Source: DASUPK01 sp963804595 (GTDB lineage Bacteria; Actinomycetota; Thermoleophilia; Solirubrobacterales; 70-9). Taken from it: a DNA stretch of 64,000 nt. The DNA is taken from the NCBI GenBank assembly GCA_963804595.1, contig CAWDQZ010000009.1, forward strand, positions 186,001 through 250,000. Direction: 5' to 3'. Below are positions 24,343 through 31,869 of this stretch, piece by piece (position 1 is the first letter of the stretch; each line of letters begins with the position of its first letter). A model generated the notes under the pieces. The model was not told where the DNA came from and ran no database searches. It saw only the letters and a list, made by a program, of their open reading frames with translations. Position numbers and translations under genes: made by a program.

Positions 24343-25220
24343 TGTCGATCATCGTCGACAACGAGACCAAGCTCGTCATCTCCGGCCTGACCGGCCGGGA
24401 GGGCACCTTCCACGGGCTGCGCAACCGCGACTACGGGACGGACGTGGTCGCCGGCGTCACACCGAAGAAGGGTGGCCAGGACGTCGAGGGCATCCCGATC
24501 TTCGACACGATCAAGGAGGCGGTCGACGAGCGGGGCGCGAACACCTCGATGATCTTCGTGCCGGCCCGCTTCGCGGCCGCAGCGATGAACGAGGCGATCG
24601 ACGCCGGGATCGAGACGGTGATCACGATCACCGAGCACATCCCGGTCCACGACATGCTCGACATCTACTGGAAGGCTCGGGACGCCGGTGTTCGGCTGAT
24701 CGGCCCGAACTGCCCCGGCGTCCTCAGCCCGGGAAAGGCCAACGTCGGGATCATCCCGGCCCAGTTCTTCGAGCAGGGCTCGATCGGCGTGGTCTCGAAG
24801 TCCGGGACGCTCACCTACCAGATCGGCAACGAGCTGAAACAGGCCGGCCTCGGGAACTCGACGATCGTCGGGATCGGCGGCGACCCGATCGTCGGCTCCG
24901 ACTTCATCGACATCCTGGAGCTGTTCGAGGACGATGACGAGACCGAGCTGATCGTGATGGTCGGCGAGATCGGCGGTGACGCCGAGGAGCGCGCGGCCGA
25001 CTACATCGCGGCAAACGTCTCGAAACCGGTTATCGCCTACATCGCAGGGTTCACCGCACCGCCGGGCAAGCAGATGGGCCACGCCGGGGCGATCATCTCC
25101 GGCTCCTCGGGCACGGCCGAGGCGAAGAAGCAGGCACTCGAGGCTCAGGGCATTCGCGTCGGCAAGAGCCCGACCGAGACGGCCCAGCTGGCGGCGGAGA
25201 CGATCGGCGCGAAGGCCTGA
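24342..25220 (+). CDS. sucD: succinyl-CoA ligase (ADP-forming), alpha subunit
   Basis: The 292-residue protein has the CoA-binding Rossmann opening LVISGLTGREGTFHGLRNRDYG, the GPNCPGVLSPGKANVGI segment, and GHAGAIISGSSGTAEAK, where the histidine is phosphorylated during catalysis. The ATG overlaps the TGA of sucC by one base (TGATG), so the two subunits are translationally coupled. Confidence 0.96.
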   Translation: MSIIVDNETKLVISGLTGREGTFHGLRNRDYGTDVVAGVTPKKGGQDVEGIPIFDTIKEAVDERGANTSMIFVPARFAAAAMNEAIDAGIETVITITEHIPVHDMLDIYWKARDAGVRLIGPNCPGVLSPGKANVGIIPAQFFEQGSIGVVSKSGTLTYQIGNELKQAGLGNSTIVGIGGDPIVGSDFIDILELFEDDDETELIVMVGEIGGDAEERAADYIAANVSKPVIAYIAGFTAPPGKQMGHAGAIISGSSGTAEAKKQALEAQGIRVGKSPTETAQLAAETIGAKA

Positions 25221-25233
25221 GCGCTAGGCGCTC
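25219..25233. terminator. palindrome over convergent stops
   Basis: GAGCGC-TAG-GCGCTC is a perfect 6-bp hairpin that spans the last base of the sucD stop and the stop of the convergent NTF2-like gene. Confidence 0.4.
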
Positions 25234-25958
25234 TGGCGGGAAGAGCGGCGGAGCCTGGCGCGCGCGCGCGCCGCTCGCTTCTGCTCCTCGCTCTTGGTCA
25301 GGATCCTCTTGCGCGGCCGCTCGCCCGCCGGTGGCGGAGGCGGATCGGCCGCGTCGAAGTCGAACAGCCCGGGGGCCTCGCCCTCGACCGGCTCGGGAGA
25401 GTCGGCCACCACCGGTTCTGGCTCCGGCTCCGGAGCAGGCTCCGGCTCGGGGGCCGGCGAGGCCACGGGCTCGGCGACCACCGCGGGGACGGGTACCGGC
25501 TCGTCGGGGGTGGCGCTCGCGGGTGGGGCGACCGGCTCGCTCTCGACCCGTTCCACCTGCGGGCCGACGAGCTCCTTCGCGGCCCTGACCGCCTCCCTCG
25601 GCGTCAGGTAGGTCGTCCAGGAGATGATCTTCCCCTTCTCCACGACCCAGAGGCCGCCGAAGCGCCTGTCGATCGCGGGCCCCTCCTTCGGCTTGCCCTG
25701 CTCGCGGCAGATGCCGACGACCTTCCCGGGTGCCACCTCAGCGATGTCCTCGAGCTGGAAGCGGTACGTCTCCCAGCCGTCGAGGTAGCGGCGCATCGCC
25801 CGCTGGACCTTGTCGTGGCCCCAGACGAGATCTCCGTCTGCTCGGGATGCCCGCTCGTCCCAGCGGACCTGCGGACCGGTGAGGGCGATGGCGATCTCGG
25901 AGTCGCCGTTGCCGTAGGCCTGGAGGGCGATCTTGACCAGTTCCAGCGAGGCCGGCAT
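25224..25958 (-). CDS. NTF2/SnoaL-like protein with proline-glutamate tail
   Basis: The first ~115 of 244 residues (SLELVKIALQAYGNGD, then VWGHDKVQRAMRRYLDGWETY and EKGKIISWTTYLTPREA) form a SnoaL-like cone fold. A long low-complexity stretch of alternating Pro, Glu and Ala follows (about 135-205), then a basic end RKRILTKSEEQKRAARARARLRR (quoted here as RKRILTKSEEQKRAAR). The fold can bind or transform small hydrophobic molecules, but no catalytic set is evident. The tail suggests tethering or protein contact. Function unknown. Confidence 0.7.
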   Translation of the reverse strand: MPASLELVKIALQAYGNGDSEIAIALTGPQVRWDERASRADGDLVWGHDKVQRAMRRYLDGWETYRFQLEDIAEVAPGKVVGICREQGKPKEGPAIDRRFGGLWVVEKGKIISWTTYLTPREAVRAAKELVGPQVERVESEPVAPPASATPDEPVPVPAVVAEPVASPAPEPEPAPEPEPEPVVADSPEPVEGEAPGLFDFDAADPPPPPAGERPRKRILTKSEEQKRAARARARLRRSSRQSA

Positions 25959-26005
25959 CTGGCAACAGTATTCCGAACGGGTCGGCGGCCTCCATCCCCC
26001 GGGCG

Positions 26006-27157
26006 ATGGAGTATCGCACCGTTCGTATACTCGACGCGCCAGTGGCCGAACGGACCATCAGCTTCGCGCGCGGCGCTCCGAGCGCCGACATCCTTCCCCA
26101 CGAGGCCGTGCGTGAAGCCGCGGCCCGGGCACTCGAGTCCGATTGGGAGAAGGCGCTCAGCTACGGAACCGGGCGCGGTCATCTCGGGCTCTGCGAGTGG
26201 ATCGCGGACCACCACGGCGTCGACGCCGAGCAGGTGATGGTCACCAACGGATCGATGGAGGCGGCGGCGCTGCTCTTCCGTCACCTCGTCGCGGAGGGGG
26301 ACCGGGTTGTCGTCGAACAACCGACCTATGACCGCACGCTGCTTCTCCTGAAGCAGGCCGGCGCCGAGATCGTCGGGGCGCGACTCGAGGCGGACGGCGT
26401 CGATCCCGCCGAGGTCGAGACGGCGGCGACGGATGGTCAGGTGAAGCTCGCCCACGTCATCCCGAACTTCCACAATCCGGCCGGCTGCACGCTCTCGCTC
26501 GAGAAGCGCGAGGCGCTCGTCGAGCTGGCGGCGGATCACGGATTCATGCTCTTCGAGGACGACCCCTACCGCCTGATCGCCTTCGAGGAGGCCCGGGACG
26601 CGACCATGCTGGAGATGGACGGCGCGGATCGCGTCATCCACGCGTCCTCGTTCTCGAAGTCGGTCAGCCCGGGGGTTCGCGTCGGCTATCTGGTCGGGCC
26701 GGCCGATCAGATCGCCACGCTCGCCAAGCGCGCGAACGAGACCTATATCTCCCCCAACATGCTCGCCGAGTCGATCGTCTTCGAGCTCTGCCGCTCGGGC
26801 GGCCTCGACGAGAACCTGAAGGTCGTCAACGCCGCGCTGCGGGAGCGCCGTGACGCGCTGGTGGAAGCGCTCGGAGAGCACATCCCCGAGGCGAAGTTCG
26901 TCGTTCCAGAGGGGGGCTACTTCCTCTGGCTCGACCTGAACGACGACGTCGACACCGAGGCGCTTCTCGCCGAGGCCAAGGAGCAGGGCGTCACCTTCGT
27001 CGCCGGCCCCGACTTCATGATCGAGAGGGGCACCTCGAGCCTGCGCCTCTCCTTCGCCCCCGTTCCGGCGAGCGACGTCGCCGAGGGCGTCCAGCGGCTC
27101 GCGCGTGCGCTGGAGCGGCTGCGCTCCGGCAGCCGCGCCGGCGCCGAAGCCGCCTAG
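26006..27157 (+). CDS. PLP-dependent aminotransferase, class I/II (2-aminoadipate aminotransferase type)
   Basis: The 383-residue enzyme has fold type I features: ISFARGAPSADILP at the N-terminus, VTNGSMEAAALLF, NFHNPAGCTLS, EDDPYRLI and SSFSKSVSPGVRVGYL with the PLP lysine at residue 218. It resembles LysN and the aminotransferase half of MocR proteins, but it lacks a DNA-binding domain. Substrate could be 2-aminoadipate, an aromatic or a branched-chain amino acid. The last 4 bases overlap the convergent small gene at 27154. Confidence 0.9.
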   Translation: MEYRTVRILDAPVAERTISFARGAPSADILPHEAVREAAARALESDWEKALSYGTGRGHLGLCEWIADHHGVDAEQVMVTNGSMEAAALLFRHLVAEGDRVVVEQPTYDRTLLLLKQAGAEIVGARLEADGVDPAEVETAATDGQVKLAHVIPNFHNPAGCTLSLEKREALVELAADHGFMLFEDDPYRLIAFEEARDATMLEMDGADRVIHASSFSKSVSPGVRVGYLVGPADQIATLAKRANETYISPNMLAESIVFELCRSGGLDENLKVVNAALRERRDALVEALGEHIPEAKFVVPEGGYFLWLDLNDDVDTEALLAEAKEQGVTFVAGPDFMIERGTSSLRLSFAPVPASDVAEGVQRLARALERLRSGSRAGAEAA

Positions 27158-27342
27158 ATCCGGTCGGCCCCGAGAATCTCACGGGCCCGCCGATAGAGGT
27201 TGAGGTCCTCCGTACGCGTCGGGTAGGGCTTGCGCCTCTGCTCGTTCTTGTGAGCCTCGATCGCCCTGGCGATCGCGACGAGCCGGCGCTCGGCAATGTT
27301 CCGGTCGGCGATCAGAATGCTCGTGTTGCTGGTGGCTTCCAT
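27154..27342 (-). CDS. small conserved-type protein, 62 residues
   Basis: The product is a charged helical protein (NIAERRLVAIARAIEAHKNE, then YPTRTEDLNLYRRAREILG) with no signal or membrane segment. A weak ribosome site (GGGGAAAG) precedes the ATG. Codon use looks like that of real genes. The stop overlaps the convergent aminotransferase stop by 4 bases. I do not recognise the family. Confidence 0.55.
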   Translation of the reverse strand: MEATSNTSILIADRNIAERRLVAIARAIEAHKNEQRRKPYPTRTEDLNLYRRAREILGADRI

Positions 27343-27498
27343 GGGCTTTCCCCTGTTTCTTGAGTGACTTACTCGACTATCCCCATCGGGAGACTAGCAA
27401 CAAGTCTGCGCCGCTCACCTGAAGCTGGAGAAAACGATTGGTAAAGACGGCTTCGCCATCAGGTCGCGGCCACAAGCGGCCGCACTCAGCAACCGCTC

Positions 27499-27511
27499 GG
27501 GGCTCCGCCCC
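27499..27511 (-). terminator. hairpin downstream of the dtxR-like gene
   Basis: GGGGC-TCC-GCCCC lies about 30 bases after the stop of the DtxR-family gene. A second hairpin, GCGGCC/GGCCGC, is about 30 bases further on. Neither has a T-run. Confidence 0.35.
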
Positions 27512-27541
27512 CTCGCTCAGGATGGAGCGGCCTGGTGGCCG

Positions 27542-28249
27542 CTAGCGGCCGTAACGGTCGCTGGAGATGACCAGCTGCTCCGGCAGAGGGGGACGCGCCG
27601 GCGGAGCGGGGTCCGCCCTCACCGACACCGTCTCGCTGACGCTCTTCGAGACCGCGTGTCTGCCTTCCTCGGAGCTCATCACGACCTCATCGTCGTCGGA
27701 GCTCTCGAGCGTGCCCTCGAGCCCTGGGTAGATGCCCGTCCCCCTCAGATAGTGGAGGATCTCCTCGGCCTCGTTCTCGAAGCGAAGGACCCGGACCTCG
27801 GCGCCCGGCTCGACGTCGGCGAGCAGGACGCCCTCCTCCCTGGCGCCCTCGACGATCGGGTGCCCGTGGGGACAGGTCTTCGCGTCGCCGATCGCAGCGA
27901 GCATCCGCTCCTCGAGCACCGGCGACATCGCGTGCTCCAGGCGCTCGGCCTCCTCGTGGACCTCGTCCCACGGGATTCCCAGAACGTCGGTCAGGAACCG
28001 CTCGATCAGCCGGTGGCGGCGAGAGATCGCCTCGGCCTCGTCGCGTCCCTTGTCGGTGAACTCCAGGGACTTGTCGTCGGCGCGGGCGACGTACCCGTCG
28101 CCCTCCAGGCGACCGATCATCTCGTGGACGGTCGGAGGCGAGAGCTGCATGGCCCGCGCGATGTTCGCGCCGTTGATCGGCAGCCCGGCCTCCTCGAGCC
28201 AGAACATGATCTGGAGGTACTCCTCCTCGGCGACCGTCGCTTTGGCCAT
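27542..28249 (-). CDS. DtxR/MntR family metal-dependent transcriptional regulator
   Basis: The 235-residue protein has the DtxR winged helix (EEEYLQIMFWLEE, NGANIARAMQLSPPTVHEMIGRL), a dimerisation and metal-binding domain with HRLIERFLTDVLGIPWDEVHEEAERLEH and CPHGHPI, and a C-terminal FeoA/SH3-like domain. The cysteine, histidine and glutamate ligands are present. It should use Fe(II) or Mn(II) as co-repressor. It starts 9 bases after the ArsR gene on the same strand, so it is the third gene of an SRPBCC-ArsR-DtxR operon. The last ~30 residues are a proline-rich extra. Confidence 0.92.
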   Translation of the reverse strand: MAKATVAEEEYLQIMFWLEEAGLPINGANIARAMQLSPPTVHEMIGRLEGDGYVARADDKSLEFTDKGRDEAEAISRRHRLIERFLTDVLGIPWDEVHEEAERLEHAMSPVLEERMLAAIGDAKTCPHGHPIVEGAREEGVLLADVEPGAEVRVLRFENEAEEILHYLRGTGIYPGLEGTLESSDDDEVVMSSEEGRHAVSKSVSETVSVRADPAPPARPPLPEQLVISSDRYGR

Positions 28250-28258
28250 GGGGCGATG

Positions 28259-28603
28259 CTACCGAGCGTCGCTTCGCCGGTTCTCGACCGAGCGCCGCAG
28301 CGCGTCGAGCCGGCCGTCCCACTCGGCCCCCACCATCTGGATCCACTCGGCAGCCTCGTCGAGCGGCTGCGGGCGCAGCTGGTAGTGGGTCTCGCGGCCC
28401 ACGCGGGTCGAGGTGACGAGGTCGGCGCCGCGCAGGGCGGAGAGGTGCTTGGCGACCGCCTGTCTCGTGATGGGAAGCTGCTCTGCCAAACCGCTCGCGG
28501 TCACGGTGCCGCCGCGGGCGAGCGTCTCGACCACGCGCCGGCGCGTGGGATCGGCGAGGGCAACGAAGACGGAGTCGACCTGTCGGTGCGGCGGTGCCCT
28601 CAA
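28259..28603 (-). CDS. ArsR family transcriptional regulator
   Basis: The 114-residue winged-helix protein reads VFVALADPTRRRVVETLARGG, then QLPITRQAVAKHLSALRGADLV and the wing STRVGRETHYQL. No metal-binding cysteine pair is present, which is usual for ArsR proteins linked to SRPBCC genes. The likely start is TTG at 28603-28601, which overlaps the TGA of the SRPBCC gene in the string TTGA, so translation is probably coupled. It is expected to bind the paired GCAACC-N4-GGTTGC sites at 29004 and 29042. Confidence 0.87.
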   Translation of the reverse strand: MRAPPHRQVDSVFVALADPTRRRVVETLARGGTVTASGLAEQLPITRQAVAKHLSALRGADLVTSTRVGRETHYQLRPQPLDEAAEWIQMVGAEWDGRLDALRRSVENRRSDAR

Positions 28604-29013
28604 GCGACGAGAACGAAGCGCAGTGAGCGTTCCAGGCGCGCGAGCCGCGGACCCCATCCGCCGAATGCCATCGGCGTCTCGACGACCGTCACGCGTGTGC
28701 CGGCGGGGATCGCCTCGATGGTGAACTCGACGAAGCTCTCGCTTTCGCCGGGGCGCGACCAGGTGAAGGCGAACCTCTCGCCCTCCTCGACCGTCTCGAT
28801 GGTCCCCGTGCGCTCACCGTCGCCGTCGCGGACCGCGATCTCACCGCCCTCGTACGGATCGAGCTCGACGTCGGGGGCGAGCCATTCCTCGAGTCGGTCC
28901 GCGTCCGTGAGCGCCTCCCAGACCTCTTCCGGGGTGGCCTCGATCAGAGTCTCGCGCTCGACCCAGGGTGCCTTCTCGTCGGCCTTCGCGGGCGGCTCGT
29001 CTCGCAACCTCAT
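28600..29013 (-). CDS. SRPBCC (AHSA1-like) domain protein
   Basis: The 137-residue protein has the AHSA1 form of the SRPBCC fold: VERETLIEATPEEVWEALTD, EWLAPDVELDPYEGGE, and a closing helix region WGPRLARLERSLRFVLVA. Such proteins bind hydrophobic ligands and are often paired with ArsR regulators. Its ATG lies inside a perfect GCAACC-N4-GGTTGC palindrome, so a bound regulator would cover the start codon. It is the first gene of a three-gene operon. Confidence 0.88.
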   Translation of the reverse strand: MRLRDEPPAKADEKAPWVERETLIEATPEEVWEALTDADRLEEWLAPDVELDPYEGGEIAVRDGDGERTGTIETVEEGERFAFTWSRPGESESFVEFTIEAIPAGTRVTVVETPMAFGGWGPRLARLERSLRFVLVA

Positions 29014-29019
29014 GGTTGC
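29004..29019. promoter_or_regulatory. operator copy 1, GCAACC-TCAT-GGTTGC
   Basis: A perfect 6-bp inverted repeat with a 4-base spacer includes the start codon of the SRPBCC gene (CAT on this strand). The same arms and spacer length recur 38 bases away at 29042. It is the likely binding site of the ArsR protein at 28259. Confidence 0.65.
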
Positions 29020-29041
29020 TCTATGTTACCGTACTCGTTGT

Positions 29042-29057
29042 GCAACCTGTTGGTTGC
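29042..29057. promoter_or_regulatory. operator copy 2, GCAACC-TGTT-GGTTGC
   Basis: The arms are identical to those of copy 1. It ends 31 bases before the clpP ATG, so the regulator could affect clpP as well as its own operon. Confidence 0.65.
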
Positions 29058-29088
29058 GTATCGTCGAACACTCGGATAGGAGGTCGCC

Positions 29089-29715
29089 ATGCCGCTGGTC
29101 CCAATGGTCGTCGAGCAGAGCGCCCGCGGGGAGCGCTCCTTCGACATCTACTCCCGCCTGCTCAGCGAGCGGGTCATCTTCCTCGGCCAGGCGATCGACG
29201 ACCAGGTCGCGAACCTGATCGTGGCGCAGATCATCCATCTCGAGTCCGAGGATCCGGACAAGGACATCTCGCTCTACATCAACTGCCCGGGCGGCGTCGT
29301 CTACGCCGGCATGGCGATCTACGACGCCATGCAGTTCGTCAAGCCCGACGTGCGGACCATCTGTTACGGCATCGCGATGTCGATGGGCTCGCTGCTCCTC
29401 GCCGGCGGCGCGAAGGGCAAGCGGATGGCGCTGCCGAACTCCCGCATCCTGATCCACCAGCCGAGCGGCGGCTTCGAGGGCGTCGCCGCCGACATCGAGA
29501 TCCACGCCAGGGAGACGCTCGACCTGCGAGACCGGATCGACGCGATCTATGCGAAGCACACCGGCAGGTCGAAGAAGCAGGTCCACTCCGACATGGAGCG
29601 CGACCGCTTCTTCAAGGCGAGTGAGGCGGCGGACTACGGCCTGATCGACCGGGTGATCGAGCAGCGCGAACTGGAGCTCCGGCGGACCGGCTTCTCGGCG
29701 AACGGGGGCGGCTAG
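29089..29715 (+). CDS. clpP: ATP-dependent Clp protease proteolytic subunit
   Basis: The 208-residue serine peptidase has the triad Ser98 (GIAMSMGSLL), His123 (ILIHQPSGG) and Asp172 (ERDRFF). The oxyanion and handle regions INCPGGVVYAGMAIYDAMQ are typical. The motif IAMSMG replaces the common QAASMG. It forms tetradecamers that degrade proteins unfolded by ClpX or ClpC. No second clpP or clpX gene is adjacent, unlike the usual clpP1-clpP2-clpX order of actinobacteria, so this may be an additional paralogue. A strong ribosome site (TAGGAGG) precedes the ATG. Confidence 0.94.
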   Translation: MPLVPMVVEQSARGERSFDIYSRLLSERVIFLGQAIDDQVANLIVAQIIHLESEDPDKDISLYINCPGGVVYAGMAIYDAMQFVKPDVRTICYGIAMSMGSLLLAGGAKGKRMALPNSRILIHQPSGGFEGVAADIEIHARETLDLRDRIDAIYAKHTGRSKKQVHSDMERDRFFKASEAADYGLIDRVIEQRELELRRTGFSANGGG

Positions 29716-30164
29716 GAGTCCGGCCCTCCGCGCTCGACCATCCGCTCGACGTCCTCGAGGACCCGACGGAAGCCGCGGGCCAGGGCGTACGCCCAGATGC
29801 GTTCCTGGGGGCCGGCGAGCGCCCCGGGGACGCGGAAGGTCGAGGTCCAGTCGACCCTGGTCCAGCCGCTCATCTCCTGGAGAAGGATCCTGCCGCCGTC
29901 ATGGTCGTAGGGCGAGTTGATGCGGACGATCAGGTACTCGAGCCGCGAGGGACGCTCGTAGGCGGTGATCTCCTCCTCGAAGCGCAGCGGGCCGATCAGC
30001 ACCTTTCGCAGCGCCCCGACGCCGTTCGGAGGCGGGTCGCCCTCGCGCAGCACCTCCGAGCCGCGGATCCCCCGGAAGCGCTCGTAGCCGGCGTGGTCCG
30101 CGAGCAGGTCGAAGACGGGCTCCGCGGGCGCGGGGATCGAGCGGGTGACTCCGACGGTCCGCAT
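29712..30164 (-). CDS. SRPBCC family protein (polyketide cyclase/dehydrase type)
   Basis: The 150-residue protein opens RTVGVTRSIPAPAEPVFDLLADHAGYERF and shows FEEEITAYERPSRLEYLI and WTSTFRVPG, the alternate strands of a SRPBCC ligand cavity. The function is not visible. Its ATG overlaps the TGA of the upstream HAD gene (ATGA), so the two are coupled. Its stop overlaps the clpP stop by 4 bases in convergent orientation. Confidence 0.85.
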   Translation of the reverse strand: MRTVGVTRSIPAPAEPVFDLLADHAGYERFRGIRGSEVLREGDPPPNGVGALRKVLIGPLRFEEEITAYERPSRLEYLIVRINSPYDHDGGRILLQEMSGWTRVDWTSTFRVPGALAGPQERIWAYALARGFRRVLEDVERMVERGGPDS

Positions 30165-30976
30165 CAGCCGCCGGCGAGCGTCGAGACGACGGCCTCGTAG
30201 ACACCGTCCCCCATGCGGCCCTCCGTCACCGTGACGTTCGGACGGCCGGCGATCGCCTCGCGAAGGGCCGGATCGCGCTCCGGCCCGTTGGCGGGTACGA
30301 AGAAGCGGCCGACGACCTCGGCCACGTCGAGATCCTCGACCGAGTCGCCGATCGCGATGCACTCCTCGGGCGCGTAGCCGCGCGCCCGCATGTGGAAGGC
30401 GACGGCTCTCGCCTTGCTGGCCCCCTCGGGGAGCAGGTGGTAGGCGTGAGCCGGCCCCTCGATCCCCTCCATCGGCGCGAAGATCGCCCCATTGTCGATC
30501 AGGCGAAGGCCGGCGTGGCCGCGCTCGGCCAGGAACCGGTTCCCCTCGTCGGTGTCGACCTTGCCGCGAAAGAGGAGTGACAGCTCTCGCTGCCTGTGCC
30601 AGGGGTTGTGCCACTCGAGCTTCCCGTCGAAGTGGTCGAAGAGCTCCTCCGGGATCCCGCTGTCCACCATCGTCTCGGCGAGGGTCTTGCCGGGGTCCGG
30701 CTCGAGGTCGCCGACCAGCTCCGTCCTCTCACCGTCGATCACCACCAGGCAACCGACCTCACAGATGTATGACCTCGAGCCGATGAGCTTGGCGTCCTCC
30801 ATCACCGAGGCTTCGCGCCGCCCGGACTTGATCACGACCTCGACGCCAGCGCGGTGGCAGGCCTCGAGTGCGCGGGCCTGGAGCATCGAGAACTCGCCTT
30901 CGGAGTCGCGGAAGAGCGAGCCGTAGCGGCCCAGCAGTGTGCCGTCGAGGTCCGTATAGACGCAGCGGAGGGCCAA
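30164..30976 (-). CDS. HAD superfamily hydrolase, Cof/mannosyl-3-phosphoglycerate phosphatase-like
   Basis: The 270-residue protein has HAD motif I VYTDLDGTLLG (nucleophile Asp9), motif II IKSGRRE, and motif IV AIGDSVEDLDVAE. A type IIB cap separates motifs II and III, as in Cof phosphatases and mannosyl-3-phosphoglycerate phosphatase. It should dephosphorylate a sugar phosphate; which one is unknown. It is the first gene of a two-gene unit with the SRPBCC gene. Confidence 0.85.
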   Translation of the reverse strand: MALRCVYTDLDGTLLGRYGSLFRDSEGEFSMLQARALEACHRAGVEVVIKSGRREASVMEDAKLIGSRSYICEVGCLVVIDGERTELVGDLEPDPGKTLAETMVDSGIPEELFDHFDGKLEWHNPWHRQRELSLLFRGKVDTDEGNRFLAERGHAGLRLIDNGAIFAPMEGIEGPAHAYHLLPEGASKARAVAFHMRARGYAPEECIAIGDSVEDLDVAEVVGRFFVPANGPERDPALREAIAGRPNVTVTEGRMGDGVYEAVVSTLAGG

Positions 30977-31011
30977 GGGCCGTCAACCGTATTGGGGTTT
31001 ACCGTTGACCA

Positions 31012-31869
31012 GTGGCCAGCTGGAAGCTCACCGACCGTCAGCTCGACCTCGCCTCGCCGATCGGCGCCGGCATCGTCAACGTCACCGACGACTCGATGTT
31101 CGAGGGGGCGCGCAGCGGGACGCCGGCGCGGGCGATCGAGGACGGCCTCCGGCTCGCGGGTGAGGGCTTCGAGATGCTCGACGTGGGCGCGGTCGCGGCA
31201 CGCAGCGGGGCACCGGTGCCGGCCGAGGATGAGGCGGCTCGGCTGGTCCCCGCGATCGAGGGCCTCGCGGCCCGGACCGAGCTGCCAATCTCGGCCGACA
31301 CCTTCTCCTCCGAGGTCGCCCGCCGCTCCCTCGAAGCCGGGGCCGTGGCGATCAACGACATCGCCGGCGGCTCGGAGGCGATGCTGGAGCTCGCCGCCGA
31401 GACGGGCTGCGGCCTGGTCGTCATGCAGATCGAGGGTCCGCCCCGGGAGGACCGGGAGCCGCCCCGCTACGACGACCCGGTCGACCACCTGAAGGGATGG
31501 TTCACGGCGCGGCTCGAGGCAGCGGCCAGGCGGGGCGTGGACGAGGAGCAGATTGCGCTCGATCCCGGGCTCGACTTCGACCTCTCGGTGGACGATGACC
31601 TCGAGATCCTGCGTAGGCTCAGCGAGCTCAAGGAGCTCGGTCGCCCGCTGTATGTCTCCCTCTCGCGCAAGGACTTCCTCGGGGCGGTGCTGGCCGGCTC
31701 TTGGGAGGAGCGACTGCCGGCGAGCGATCGCGAGTGGGCGACCGCCGCTGCGGTGGCCCTGGCGGTGACGGCCGGCGCCGACGTGCTGCGGTTGCACGAC
31801 GCGAGCGCGCTCCAGGCGATGCGCATCGCCGCTGCGATCGACGCGTCCAGGGGTGCCAAGGTTGGCTAG
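31012..31869 (+). CDS. folP: dihydropteroate synthase-like protein (divergent)
   Basis: The 285-residue TIM barrel keeps the order of DHPS motifs: GIVNVTDDSMFEGAR (pterin loop 1), GFEMLDVGAVAARSG, SADTFSSEVARRSLEAGAVAINDI, LDPGLDFDL and SRKDFLG. Several core positions differ: the usual DVGGESTRPG becomes DVGAVAARSG, and SRKSFIG becomes SRKDFLG. These loops bind p-aminobenzoate and sulfonamides. It could be a true FolP with altered loops or a related pterin enzyme. No other folate gene is adjacent. It starts with GTG and overlaps the helicase gene by 17 bases. Confidence 0.75.
   Translation: MASWKLTDRQLDLASPIGAGIVNVTDDSMFEGARSGTPARAIEDGLRLAGEGFEMLDVGAVAARSGAPVPAEDEAARLVPAIEGLAARTELPISADTFSSEVARRSLEAGAVAINDIAGGSEAMLELAAETGCGLVVMQIEGPPREDREPPRYDDPVDHLKGWFTARLEAAARRGVDEEQIALDPGLDFDLSVDDDLEILRRLSELKELGRPLYVSLSRKDFLGAVLAGSWEERLPASDREWATAAAVALAVTAGADVLRLHDASALQAMRIAAAIDASRGAKVG

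Noticed and set aside
25258..25270. GCGCGCGCGCG run suspected as a repeat element
   Set aside because: It codes for Ala/Arg in the basic tail of the NTF2-like protein and has no further copies.
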